Source of the DNA: Cladocopium goreaui
Lineage: Eukaryota; Sar; Dinophyceae; Suessiales; Symbiodiniaceae
Length of the DNA stretch: 64,000 bases
Direction of reading: 5' to 3'
Assembly: GCA_947184155.2 (NCBI GenBank)
Contig: CAMXCT020002691.1
Location: 420,578-484,577, forward strand
The position numbers and the translations under genes are program-made. Below the pieces are notes generated by a model that worked only from the letters and a program-made list of their open reading frames with translations, searched no databases and was not told where the DNA came from. Within the stretch, counting starts at the first letter, position 1. Each line of letters begins with the position of its first letter. This document shows positions 40,440 to 50,221 of this stretch, one piece after another.

Positions 40440-41185
40440 GTGATCATTCGTGCGAAGGCTAGACGTCTAGGGGTCGAGAGCCACGAGACCAGGTCAGACG
40501 GTTGGAGGCGGATCAACAATGACAAACATTGTCAGAAACATGGTATTGAGCCAAGAGGTACGCCGAAACAGAAGGGGCCTGGAGTGAAAAACAACTTGCT
40601 GTAATGCCATCGGGATAAGTAAGATTTCACCCAAAAAATAAACTGGCACAAATCCAGAGACTCAATGTCACAAATCTTGACTGCCCTTGCTCTTAGCATC
40701 TGGCCGAGAAAGTGTCGTAACCTCGCAAATCAGCAAATCAGAAAATCGGAATTCTCCGGACGCAGGGGGCAGCAGGCACAAGCGTCATCCAGGTCTACGG
40801 AACATGCTTTGATTTAGCGCAAGACAAACCTTTTGACATTGCATCATTCATCAGAATATCCAAAATATCAACAGTAACACCAAGTGATGCGCCACGAACT
40901 TCTTAGAAAACGTGCCGATATCACTTTTTCACTCTGGTTTGCACATCAAAACCACCAGCCAGCTGTTTTTGATGGTTGCTTCCCTGGATCCCCCTGTCTG
41001 AAAAACTTTGGTACCATCAAAGACAGACTCTGCATCAAAAAACACCACTGTGAATCCGGATATATGTCGAGATATTACATCAAAATGTGAGGCCATTGGC
41101 GAAATGTGAGCAACAAAAAATAACGTTTCATTCTCGTCGGGTCTTTTCAGCGCTGTGTGTCTTCTGCCTATAAACATATATACTT
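40440..41185. other. No gene seen
   Basis: Minor open frames on both strands overlap one another without family features. Confidence 0.4.
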
Positions 41186-41189
41186 AAGG

Positions 41190-41340
41190 ATTGAAACTTA
41201 GAATGTGGTCCGGTTTCCAAAATTTTAACCCTTAACTTAGAATGACGGCAGTTAGAATCTCCCGGCCATCACACCAAGAAACGCCATCCCAAACTTAGAA
41301 TGACCGGACATCATACAAAAAATGCCATCCCAAACGTGGT
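41190..41340. repeat. ACTTAGAATG(A)CCGG / GCCATCCCAAAC repeats
   Basis: AACTTAGAATG occurs four times and CATC(A)xAC...AAAxxGCCATCCCAAAC twice in about 150 bases: a degenerate tandem repeat. Confidence 0.7.
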
Positions 41341-41354
41341 TCAGTGCAAAAAAT

Positions 41355-41475
41355 GTGAGAGTTGGTTTAGGGTTCGTTTAAAATTTACTTTGGCTTGGGG
41401 GTTGGTTTAGGGGTTATTTAGGGTTGATTTAAGGTATTGTTACGGTTGGTTGAAGTAAGGGTTATCTTAAAAGTG
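41355..41475. repeat. Degenerate TTTAGGG-type (telomere-like) stretch
   Basis: GGTTTAGGGTTCG, GGTTTAGGGGTTATTTAGGGTT and GAAGTAAGGGTT recur. TTTAGGG is the telomere repeat reported for several dinoflagellates. This could be a decayed interstitial telomeric tract or simply G/T-rich low-complexity DNA. Confidence 0.5.
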
Positions 41476-41494
41476 TTTTAAGGCACTAGAGTCA

Positions 41495-41615
41495 TCAAAG
41501 GACGGAAGGACCCAGGGACCAGAGGACCAAGGGACCGGAGGACCAAGGGACCAAAGACCAGAGGACCAAGGGACCAGGGGACCAAGGGAGAGGACTGGAG
41601 GACCGGGAGATTCAA
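41495..41615. repeat. GGACCAGAGGACCAAGG minisatellite
   Basis: GGACCA(A/G)(G/A)G units of about 9-10 bases repeat about twelve times. No gene. Confidence 0.85.
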
Positions 41616-42089
41616 AGACTACAAAGGGCCAAAACACTGCACCAGCGCAGGAAAACTGATTTGTTATTTTTTGATCCCTTAAATATTTTTTGATGCCTTA
41701 AATATGTCTTTTTGAACCCCGTGCCTTGAAGCACCTGCTTTGGGTCTTCAAAGAATTTGCTCAGTAACGCAGCACCTGACTGGATTGCGCGAATCATGAC
41801 ACAAGATTTGCTGATTGCATTGTTTCATGTAATGTTCTTTCATGGTGCTCGTCTACACTCTAAACGTCTTTGCCAACCGCCAAAGATGACTTCAATGTAT
41901 GTCACCGCAGCAGCTACAGCCTGGCACCTTTTCGTCAGCGCAATCAGGCGCAAAAAGAACGCGAAGGCAAACGGCTATGCCGTGCAGGTGTGCTGGTCTT
42001 TAAAAAATGTGGAGGTAAAAAACACTCATTTGGGAATGTTTATACCGTATACCATCTATTTATGGTGATTTGGGGGATTGTTTTTTTAT

Positions 42090-42254
42090 TGTGAACAAAC
42101 GAAGCTGCCACAATCGTCCGCTCAAGCTTTTGCCGCCGCCTGCATAGCGTAAGCCAAAATGGGTCCTGGCCTTTCGGGGATTTGGGCCATATGCCCACGT
42201 CAGGTGCACGGTAACATGCTTCCTTAGTGTCCCTGGCAAGTCATGCAATTCTCA
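42090..42254 (-). repeat. LTR, 3' copy (minus-strand element)
   Basis: 165 bases, TGTGAACAAACG...GCAATTCTCA as read on plus. It differs from the other LTR at 5 positions by eye (about 97 percent identity). A frame through both LTRs is open but is not a gene. Confidence 0.9.
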
Positions 42255-42455
42255 GTTGATATCTTTTCTTTGTTGCCAGAGGACAGGGGATGGAAGAATG
42301 TCACCAGAACTTCAGGACTATCGCCTATCACGGCCTGTTTGTTGGCCAGCTGCAGATAGGCTACTCTATCTACATGGATGAGGCTTCAAGCACTTCGGAA
42401 GGCGTAAGTCCAAGCCGTTCCGAGGAAGGCATAAGTCCAGGCCGTTCCTGTGATG

Positions 42456-43076
42456 TCAAAAGTGCTTGCCTCTCTGCACTAGGCGCTGGAGTGGTTCACT
42501 CGCATGTTGATCCTCCAAATCTCGAACTCCAACATCAGCAGGACGCTTCTCAGCAACGAATCTTGAGTCAGCAGCTTTTGCCCGGTCAATCACAGGGTCA
42601 AGCCTTGTCAAAGTGCTCGCTCTGGAAGATGCCATCGGCGAAGGCAAGGTGGCAGGCATGGTTGGAAAGTTCCCGCCACTGGGTGTAGGCACGGAGGAAA
42701 GTCCAGCCTCCGAAGGTTGAGCGCCAACACCCATCATAGCTGACACAACTTCGCCAGGAGCTACAGGTGGTAGCATAGCTGCTGCTTGATCGGCCAATTG
42801 ATCCTCACACTGCTGTCGTGAAAGTCCATCAGCAGTTTCACTTTGGGGATCGTCAGGAAGTCCAGATTGAGTCTTCTCCTCAATGGCCTCCTTCACGCAG
42901 TCCTCAATTGCATCCCGCCATGTTGAGCTAGCAATCTGCTCCATAGTTGATGCCCTTCTCACATGTTCAATGGGACACTTGGTGACTTGTCCTTTGAAGC
43001 TCAAATAGAGATTGGGACCTTCTCGGGCAATTACAAGAGCACGGCCATGCCATTTCCGCAAGGTCAAACGCTTTCT
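42456..43076 (-). pseudogene. Integrase C-terminal (SH3-like) and linker remnant
   Basis: Reads LRKWHGRALVIAREGPNLY, LSFKGQVTKCPIEHVRRAS, MEQIASSTWRDAIEDCVKE, followed by a disordered Ser/Pro/Ala linker (PSGGNFPTMPATLPSPMAS). In copia-like elements the W-x-G-x-A-x-V...LYLSxKGxxxxCPxEHxR segment lies after the integrase core. Here it is joined directly, out of frame, to the ENP domain, so the whole core (zinc HHCC and DDE) is deleted at about 43076. The RT that should follow the linker is absent. Confidence 0.65.
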
Positions 43077-43876
43077 TGAATAAGGTTGGTGTTTGCAGAC
43101 TCATCCTCGCCAGCCGGTCGGCCAAGGTTTGGTGAATCCTCCTCCTCTGAGTCAATCTGGTACTCTTCAACCGCCATAGCTTCCTTGTCATACTCATGCT
43201 TGAACTGCTTCTCAATGCCATCCACCAAGAGCTTTGCAAGTCGATGAGGATAATGACCTGCAGGTTCGGTCACAGCTTTGCCACCCAACACAGGTTGATG
43301 TTGATGAAGACGGTTGCAAAACTTTCCATCCAACAACCTAGAAGTGATCCAGCTTGACGTTGCTACCTTGGTGGCTTTACTGTGAAGTCCAAATTTCCCA
43401 CGCAGGTCAAAACGACACTGATGAAAACATGCCAGATGGTGGTCGTGCTCATCAAGGAACTTCGTCATCTCAGGTTGCGTCCATGCTTGACTTGGCTGAG
43501 GGTTCTCAAGCACGTAGTGACGACCAGCTTGTTCTTGGATATCTGCAAGTTCCAAGGCAAATTGCAAAAGCACTGCACCGTCAACTTGCAACTTGGCAAT
43601 GTCAGTGTTCTTGTTCAGGTGGAGCAAAGGACTCCATGGCCCACATGGAAAGGCTATCTCCAAGAAAAAGGGCTTCTCCTTACGAACAATTGCTTTGGCA
43701 CGTTCGCGATCTTCAGGAAGTAGCAAATTGAATCCCGTTTCCAGTGACATAGCAGTTCCAGTCTTGTGCCCACGCCGTGCTGCTTCACGACAAACACGCT
43801 GGGTATGAGTATAAACTTCAGACGCCAAAGGCTTTGCAGTTGAGAGTTGAATTGTTGAAACAAATGCCTCTTTCAA
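43077..43876 (-). pseudogene. Retroelement domain with FPCGPWSPL and ENP motifs
   Basis: About 260 codons: THTQRVCREAARRGHKTG, EKPFFLEIAFPCGPWSPLL, VLLQFALELADIQEQAGRHY, VLENPQPSQAWTQPEMTKF, CRFDLRGKFGLHSKATKVA, LLDGKFCNRLHQHQPVLGG. The PC...ENP pairing looks like motifs IV and VI of a DNA-methyltransferase-like Rossmann fold; such a segment is, as I recall, common in dinoflagellate copia polyproteins between protease and integrase. Catalytic activity is doubtful because PCG replaces PCQ. The frame is open here but joined to neighbours by frameshifts. Confidence 0.55.
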
Positions 43877-44613
43877 ACCTTTGTTCGTAGCATCATACCA
43901 TTGTTCACTGAAACATCCAAAACATCTTTGGGAGAGTTGGAGACCAACACGCGATCTCGTTCATGTTGTTGCCAGGCCTGAGCAATCATCTGACCAAGGC
44001 CCTTCTTCACGTGCTGATTGATCTCCCAGGGATTGGCAGCATCATCTTCTAGTCGAAGGTCTCTGCAAATGCTGCGTCTCATCTCTGCATAGTACTCTGC
44101 ATTCAAGCGTTGAACCTCCTCGTCGCTGATCTGCTGATCTGCCGCTCCAGTCATCCCCATCCGACGACGAAGATCCTCCGCTTGATTCACCTCCTCGAAG
44201 CTTCCCATGGAGTCGTCTGGGCTCTCGACGACTGGCAGCACTGGGTTGATGTTGCTCTGCAGGTTCACATGTTGCATCACCTGAGAAAGCATCGTTTGAA
44301 ACCTGCTTTCCTGAGATTCCATCAGTGCTTGAACTTGTTGAAGAGATAGGTTGTTGGGATCTTCGGTCAAGGTGGCTGAAGGCGGAGGAGATTTTGCCTT
44401 TGGCTCGGGAGAGGAAGCGCTGGAAGATTTGCTTGGCTTTCCTTTGGCTTCCGGCTCCTTGACATGCTTTGTCTTGGCCATCAGCAAATCTACAGCTGGG
44501 CGACATTTTTCTTTCAGCTTTGCCATGGTGTCCCCCTCGGCGATCTCCACATGTAGCAGCGTTGCCAAGCGCAGAAGGTCTTGTCGAAGGACTGGCAATC
44601 CTCCTCTGGGACC
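43873..44613 (-). pseudogene. SAP-like and linker part of the polyprotein, frameshifted
   Basis: From RGGLPVLRQDLLRLATLLHV with MAKLKEKCRPAVDLLMAKTK (a SAP-like helix pair in an RGGLP context) into a Ser/Pro/Lys linker, then LTEDPNNLSLQQVQALMES, QESRFQTMLSQVMQHVN and a helical end (INQHVKKGLGQMIAQAWQQ). It is out of frame with the part before it because of a 7-base duplication (TGGGACC twice, 44607-44620). It is out of frame with the part after it, consistent with one missing base near 43905-43915. Confidence 0.6.
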
Positions 44614-44935
44614 TGGGACCAATCAGCTCGCGAGCTGCGGCTGTCAGCTTCCCTTCTTCTTTGAGACGCTTGGCCTCCTTTTGAGCTTCCTGAATTGCAT
44701 CCGCTCGGATCTTGCTTGCTAAGCCCTTGGTTGCTCGAGCCGCCAGCATTCCAGTCAGTAGCGGATCTTCCATGAAAGCCAAATTGAAACCCATCCGGTT
44801 TCGAAGGAACACTGCATCCTTGAGGTTCTGCGCCGTGAAGGCTCCAACTTGTTGCGCCCTGGTCAAATGGCGCTTTGCCAGACTGCCATTGGCCACCATG
44901 CTCTCGGCCTGTTGACGCCATTGCATGGTGTCGCT
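44614..44935 (-). pseudogene. Polyprotein segment between two duplication frameshifts
   Basis: Reads MQWRQQAESMVANGSLAKR, HLTRAQQVGAFTAQNLKDAV, FLRNRMGFNLAFMEDPLLT, LKEEGKLTAAARELIGP. It is coherent in one frame only between about 44614 and 44935; a near-tandem 7-base duplication (GTCGCTG/ATCGCTG, 44930-44943) separates it from the upstream frame. Confidence 0.6.
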
Positions 44936-46702
44936 GATCGCTGGGTATGGAACAGGCACCCAACGCAGCGATGGTCGCTGCAAAAGCCAAAGCAGCAGCC
45001 CTTGGACGTGCCATGCACTTCGCAGAAACAGGCGCCGCACCATCCGAAGCCATTTCACCAGCAGAAGAGGCTTTTCGGACTTCACGTCCATTGCGACTTG
45101 GAGAAATTGCGGAAGCCGATGTCGACATCACATCTCGAGCCAGTGTCGGCAAGGTCGGCCGTGCAGTGGTTGATTGACAAAATCCAGAATTTGCAAGATC
45201 TGCTGCGCAAACGCTAGACTCGGTCACAAGATGCTCATGTTCTTTGGGAAAACCTTGGGATGCATGTCCAAACTTCTGCTTCAACCAACCACCAAATGAA
45301 AGCTGCAATTCAACCACACCATCTTGACCAAACTTTCGCCATCTTTGGGAACCAGGCCTGATCCACGCTCGCGGAATGATTTCCAGCAGGAAGTGGCCCG
45401 CGGCAAGTTGCCTCAAAGGAATGTGGCCAGTTCTAAGGCGATCACAACGCAGAAGGCGTCGATTGAAGTTCAACACAGCTCTAATGCCGTCTAAATAATC
45501 ACGGCCAAACAGCAAACCCAATGATGGCACATCCACAACTGAAGTCCAAAATACAAATAGTTGATCTCCTAAAACCATGGGCAATTTCCAACGTTCCAAA
45601 CTTCTCTGAACCCCACCATTTCCAAAACGAAACAATTCATGCTCTTGCTGTCGTTTGACCAATGCCCTCACATCTGCTGGGGCTTTCTTCAACTCATTCA
45701 AAAATCCACTGAGCCATGTGGGACCAGCTACTGTCCTATTGCATGCAGAGTCCAACGCGCCTACCAACCTTTTGTCGCTTGCAAGCTCAATTTGTTGGGG
45801 CTTCTCAGGCACAGCGGTGGAAGTCTGCATAGACAGGGCTTCAGAAAGAGTTGAGGTCGGCAGACCCTTCACAGCAGAAACAGCACTGATCTCATGAGGC
45901 TCAGGTGGATCTTCCCCAAAGGTCTCAGCAGGCATCACGTACTCAATATTCATCGCTTCAGCTATCATGACATGTTTTCCAGGCTTCTTGTCTTTCTTTC
46001 CCAAACCAGCTCCAGGTTCCATGCACTCCTTGTCTCCGGCCCAGTGGCCAGGCAAATTACAATCAAAACACTTCGTGGAGGCTTTGGCACGGTTCACCTG
46101 GTTGCCATGAGGTTTGGATTGAGACATCGCACTTCCACTGCGACCATAACCACGGTCACGCTTCACTTCATTGATCTTTGTGCGCGCCTCACGCATTGAG
46201 ACTAAGGCCTCAGCAGCGCTTTCCACTCCAGTTTCCAACTCTTCCAACAACTCTGGCTCAACCCCTTCGGCTTCAAGGGCTTCCAAGTCGGCAGCCAAGG
46301 TTGCTGCCTCAGATTGCAAGACTTCTTCCAAGCTCGGCTCTTCTTTCCCCGCATCATCAGGGATCAACTCAGCTTCGCCATCATCAGGCTCCTCTGTCAA
46401 GTCGGCTTCAGTCACATAGCTCTGACGAGTTTGAGGACCTTGAAGACCTAAAAGTGCTCCTAGAGGAAACAGAAGCTGAAGTGTGAAAAGGTGGATGCAT
46501 GGAAGAACTTGTTGTTGAAGGTCAAGGTTGAAGGCCTCCCGGATGAAGAGCTCGAGGAAGAAAGAAACCTTTGCATCAATGACGGTTTGCCATCGCCGCC
46601 CCCAAAAGGTCTCCGTTGCAACGGCTGAGCACCTCGCGCTCCACAGCCTCGTACGAGTCTTGGCCGGCAAGCGCCGTCTCCAACAGTTGCTTTTTGATCC
46701 CA
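44936..46702 (-). pseudogene. gag C-terminus, zinc knuckle and retropepsin-like protease
   Basis: Minus strand. After an acidic segment (EADLTEEPDDGEAELIPDD) and a Glu/Leu-rich coiled coil (DLEALEAEGVEPELLEELE) comes the knuckle CFDCNLPGHWAGDKEC (C-X2-C-X4-H-X6-C), longer than the usual X4 spacing, then PGAGLGKKDKK. Further on VGALDSACNRTVAGPTWL carries the D-(S/T)-A catalytic motif of a retropepsin-like protease, followed by VLGDQLFVFWTSVVDVPSL and LLFGRDYLDGIRAVLNF, the flap and ILG-like strands. The frame is open but broken at both ends. Confidence 0.7.
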
Positions 46703-46712
46703 TCTAATCTAA

Positions 46713-47141
46713 TCCAAGCTTCTCCCTCAAGAACCATCCAAATTCTGCTGCTGGAAGTTGAATCCCCTCTGAACGAAGGTCAGCTGCTAGGGTTCGGAAA
46801 CGAGTGCAAAACTCGCTGATGCGTTCGCCAGGCTTGCGCCGCAACTCATTGTAGAAAAGGTGGCGCAGCTCCCCTTTCTTATCCAAATCGGTCTTGCCGT
46901 TGATGGATTCAAGGGCGTCCAACAACTTGTTGAGTCCATGCACGGGATCGGTCTCCACAAGAACAATGGTCTCGCCAGTGTCGGGGTCGGTCGCCTTCTC
47001 AGCTCGCTTGCATTCCAGCTCTTGCGGAGTGAACTCTTCTCCACGTTGCCTCACCACGCCGCTCTGGCGAAGCAGCCAACAAGCTGCAAGGTTATATTTC
47101 ATGGCCTGCTCCAGGTCCAAGCTTAGCACCCACCATGACAT
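46713..47141 (-). pseudogene. gag N-terminus (capsid-like)
   Basis: Reads EQAMKYNLAACWLLRQSGV, KATDPDTGETIVLVETDPV, HGLNKLLDALESINGKTDL, ELRHLFYNELRRKPGERIS, EFCTRFRTLAADLRSEGIQ, AEFGWFLREKLGLD: a helical gag capsid pattern, with F-(Y)-x-x-RRxPGExxxxFxxRF as the most typical. It stops at a TAG created by a 5-base duplication (TCTAA twice, 46703-46712). Confidence 0.7.
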
Positions 47142-48009
47142 TTCGCGTTTGAATGACCGCCAGGTTGCCGGCGATCCATCCTATACTGGCACTTTGTACC
47201 ATGAGCTAAGTCCCTTTGTCCTCTTCCATTGAGGTCTGCGGCAAAGGTCTCAAGGGCGTCCTTGTTGAACACCACATCCAAGTGACCTTACCTATCTATT
47301 CTATCTTAATAATCTACATGAAAGCAAAGCAGAGAAAAAAAACAGTTTCTCTTGAAACAAATTCCATTGCGGTCCTATCCTGTACAGTACTCTGACTGAT
47401 GCAGGTTTCATGGAGTTCCCATGGAGTTCCCATGGAGTTTCCATGCAGTTTCCATGCAGGTTTCATGTTGGTTACATGCTGGGCCCGGCACCTCCACGTA
47501 GAGCAAAAGATGCAAAAAGAAAACGCACTGTCCAGCCAGGACGGGAGGGGGAGAGGATACCAGCACCGTGACCTGTCTGTGGTCAGGTAGGAGGTATCAA
47601 GGAGAGGGATAGGTCAGCGGGATGAGATGGGATGGTGAAAAGTGGGAGTTGAAACCGAACCGTCACCTGTCTGTGGTCAGGTAACGCTCACAAGAAATCC
47701 GAGATGAAGAAACTGTATACCACCCAGCCAGAAATGAAACAAAACGGTGCCCAAACTGACACTAGTTCCAGAGACTTAGTCTGTAGAATGCAGCTTGTTA
47801 AACACCAGGTGAAAAAGGTCCAGCCAGCGGTCACCAATCTGCCAGAGCCCAAAATTCCAGAAAGAAATAATTACCACCAGCCAAAGCAGCTAGTGGTTTC
47901 CCACCAAAATCCAGTCCAAAGCCCCTGCCAGAGCGATGTCAAAGATAATGAAATGAGATGCCAACCAGCTGATGCGGAGTTGCAAGAAAGGCCAAAATGC
48001 ACAAAGAGC
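47142..48009. other. Leader of the LTR element; no gene
   Basis: Between the 5' LTR and gag. Contains a GGAGTTCCCAT/GTTTCCATG short repeat (47399-47480) and two copies of ACCTGTCTGTGGTCAGGTA (47570 and 47672), each an inverted CCTG...CAGG. The AT-rich part near 47280-47390 has no features. Confidence 0.5.
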
Positions 48010-48010
48010 T

Positions 48011-48030
48011 CGACTCAGGCTCCGGTGCCA
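48011..48030 (-). other. Candidate primer-binding site
   Basis: One base inside the 5' LTR the minus strand reads TGGCACCGGAGCCTGAGTCG. TGG pairs with a tRNA 3' CCA and the remainder is shaped like the complement of an acceptor and T-stem. The exact tRNA was not determined. Confidence 0.55.
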
Positions 48031-48031
48031 C

Positions 48032-48196
48032 TGTGAACAAACGAAGCTGCCGCAATCGTCCGCTCAAGCTTTTGCCGCCGCCTGCATAGCGTAAGCCAAA
48101 ATGGGTCCAGGCCTTTCGGGGATTTGGGCCATATGCCCACGTCAGGTGCACGGTAACATGCTTCCTCACTGTGCCTGGCAAGTCATGCAATTCTCA
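48032..48196 (-). repeat. LTR, 5' copy (minus-strand element)
   Basis: 165 bases, TG...CA; see 42090-42254. On the minus strand this copy is upstream of gag, so it would hold the promoter; no TATA-like box was evident. Confidence 0.9.
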
Positions 48197-48449
48197 ATTA
48201 TTGTTTTACCCACATTATACAACATTGGAAAATGATGATCAAACAACCTAAGTCGGGCCCCCGTTTTTTTTGAGACAAACCCAAGCAGACCCAAAAAAAC
48301 ACGGCTGTCAAATAGATCGTGCGCAGCGAGCACGTGACCCAAATATGGACCCGTATGCAACCTTGGAACATATGCGAAAGTCATTGGGGATCATCATTCC
48401 AAACTTTCTATCGTGGAAAATCGCAAATATGAAGGTTTCCCAAGTCATA

Positions 48450-48517
48450 GGGATACCCCTAAATCATCCATTTATAGATTGATTTTCCATTGTAAACCAT
48501 CCACTTGGTGTACCCCC
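48450..48517. repeat. Dispersed GGxTACCCC...TTTTCCAT...AAACCATCCA element, copy 1
   Basis: GGGATACCCCTAAATCATCC, ATTTTCCATTGTAAACCATC, CCACTTGGTGTACCCCC matches, with changes, the two inverted copies at 61281-61353 and 61784-61853. About 70 bases; ends are inverted (GGxxTACCCC / GGGGTAC), so it may be a small palindromic element. Confidence 0.65.
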
Positions 48518-48519
48518 AT

Positions 48520-49000
48520 TTATGGACACCCCTATAACCACCAACCAGGCGTCCATCGGGTCCATCTCGGCTGGCCATTCGTTGGATCCGAAAGCGGCCA
48601 CAGCACTGGGCCACCCGTCTAGGACGGATTTGCTGTAGCTGGAAAGCACTCAGCTGATGGCAAAGGTCGGCACAAAAATTGCCCAGAGGTTCCAGGCTAA
48701 CTAACGCTACACTCCAATCAGCTCAGGAATATATAATCCCAGACAGCACATTATCATTTTTTGAATGCGCGGGTCTGTTGAGAACAGTTACCTGCGCAGG
48801 AAAAACAGGCTCCACAGCGGGCCGGGCTGGCCAGTCGTTGAGCGGTCTACTCTAGAGTCGGAGTCCGTCCTCGGGCCCGGAGTTCCCCCTGCAAATTTGA
48901 CCCAATGTAGGCGGTAGTTCAACCAGTTATGGATGATAATCCCCGCACGTTGATGGGAAAGGAATTGCTTTCTTCAAGTCAACCCCACCAAATGACACTC
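48520..49000. other. No gene seen
   Basis: Nothing recognised beyond unique-looking sequence. Confidence 0.35.
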
Positions 49001-49002
49001 TG

Positions 49003-49600
49003 ACATGCTTATTTTGACAAATATTGTACCATCTTGTCTGACATACCTGCCAACATTCTAGCTGACGTAAATTCTGACATTTTATCATTCTCTGGCATTC
49101 TGCCTGGCATATCTTCTGACATTCTATCTGGCATTCTATCTGACATTATGTTGTTCATATGTTGTGACATATGTTGTGACAATTTGTTTGACATATGTTG
49201 TGACATTTTAGCTGACATATATTCCAACATTTATCTGAGATTCTATCTGGCATTCTATCTGACACTTATGCCATCTGACAATCTATCTGGCATCCTATCC
49301 AAGATTTCCACTGCCATTCTATTTGACATGTCATGTGGCATTCAGTCTGACATGTTGTTTGACATATATTATATATTCAGATATTTGATCTGACCATCTG
49401 CCTGGCATTTCTTTTGACATTCCGTCTCCATTTTAACTCAGCATTCTATCTGTCTTTTGTCTGACATATATTTTGGCAATGTTTCTGCAGCTCATCTGGC
49501 AATCTCTCTGACATGGTGGCTGCCATGCTATCTGACACATTTGACTTGCATTTTGACATTCCTTCTGGCATTTCATTTTGGCAATCTGTCTGCCATTTTA
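49003..49600. repeat. TCTGACATTCTATCTGGCAT degenerate repeat
   Basis: Units of about 14 bases (TCTGACATxxTATC, TCTGGCATTCTATC, TTTGACATATGTTG) run for 600 bases. The plus-strand Ile/Leu/Asp frame with DI-S-DIL pattern is a shadow. Confidence 0.85.
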
Positions 49601-49604
49601 CGTC

Positions 49605-50215
49605 GGCATCGTGTTCGGGTCCGAGCGCGGACGCGGCATGTCTTTTTCAATATCTGGAGATCCTCACCTGGGAGGCAGGGAACAAGGGTAACTTGATCCA
49701 TTCCCACCCGTCTTGACAAGGCAAGAATGATCGTAAACCTTCATCCCAAGATTCTGTTACTTGCAGTCGGGGCATCGCGCCGTGAATCCATGAGCACCGC
49801 ATTGGTCACGGGCTCCCCGCACGTTGGGTCATCAACGACCTGGAGATATGGTCTTAGGTCCGGTGATCACGTTGCCCAGGGACAGAGCACCCTCTGCTAA
49901 TCGTTTAGATTACTCTGGAATAGGTGGCGCAATTCGATGATTTCGCGTTTTTAACTTGAAATAAACCACGGTGGTTTTCCATAACTGGAGGGTACAAAGA
50001 AGTTTGCTCTCGCGCCCGAATGGGCAAATGTCCACACATCCATCTACCAATGCATCCATGCATTTCAATGCCTTCTCGCTGAGTATCCATGTCTCTGGAT
50101 GGGATGTAGGGATGTAGCTCACTTATTGTTGACTCTTGACTTTTCTTTGGCAGATGGATGGATGGGCACTTAGGAGTTTAACAGCATGTTTGCATCCACC
50201 CTTGATCATTTGTCA
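49605..50215. other. No gene seen
   Basis: Mixed sequence with no exon-like reading of note. Confidence 0.4.
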
Positions 50216-50221
50216 ACTACT

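Larger units (their letters stand above)
42090..48196 (-). mobile_element. LTR retrotransposon, copia-like, non-autonomous (6.1 kb)
   Basis: Two direct 165-bp LTRs (42090-42254 and 48032-48196) start TG and end CA and flank a minus-strand gag-protease region. The bases outside are TTTAT (42085-42089) and ATTAT (48197-48201), a probable 5-bp target duplication with one change. Order on the minus strand: 5' LTR, primer-binding-like site, leader (~0.9 kb), gag, zinc knuckle, protease, a SAP-like/linker region, an FPCGPWSPL...ENP domain, an SH3-like integrase tail, 3' LTR. No integrase catalytic core and no reverse transcriptase or RNase H can be found, so it must rely on other elements. Confidence 0.85.

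Noticed and set aside
42456-48031. Full autonomous copia polyprotein
   Set aside because: No integrase HHCC/DDE core, RT (YVDD-type) or RNase H motif appears in any frame between the LTRs.
42060-48190. Two similar 'proteins' with MHDLPGT...HVTVHLTWAYG at 42.1 and 48.1 kb
   Set aside because: They are the two LTR copies; openness of the frame is incidental.
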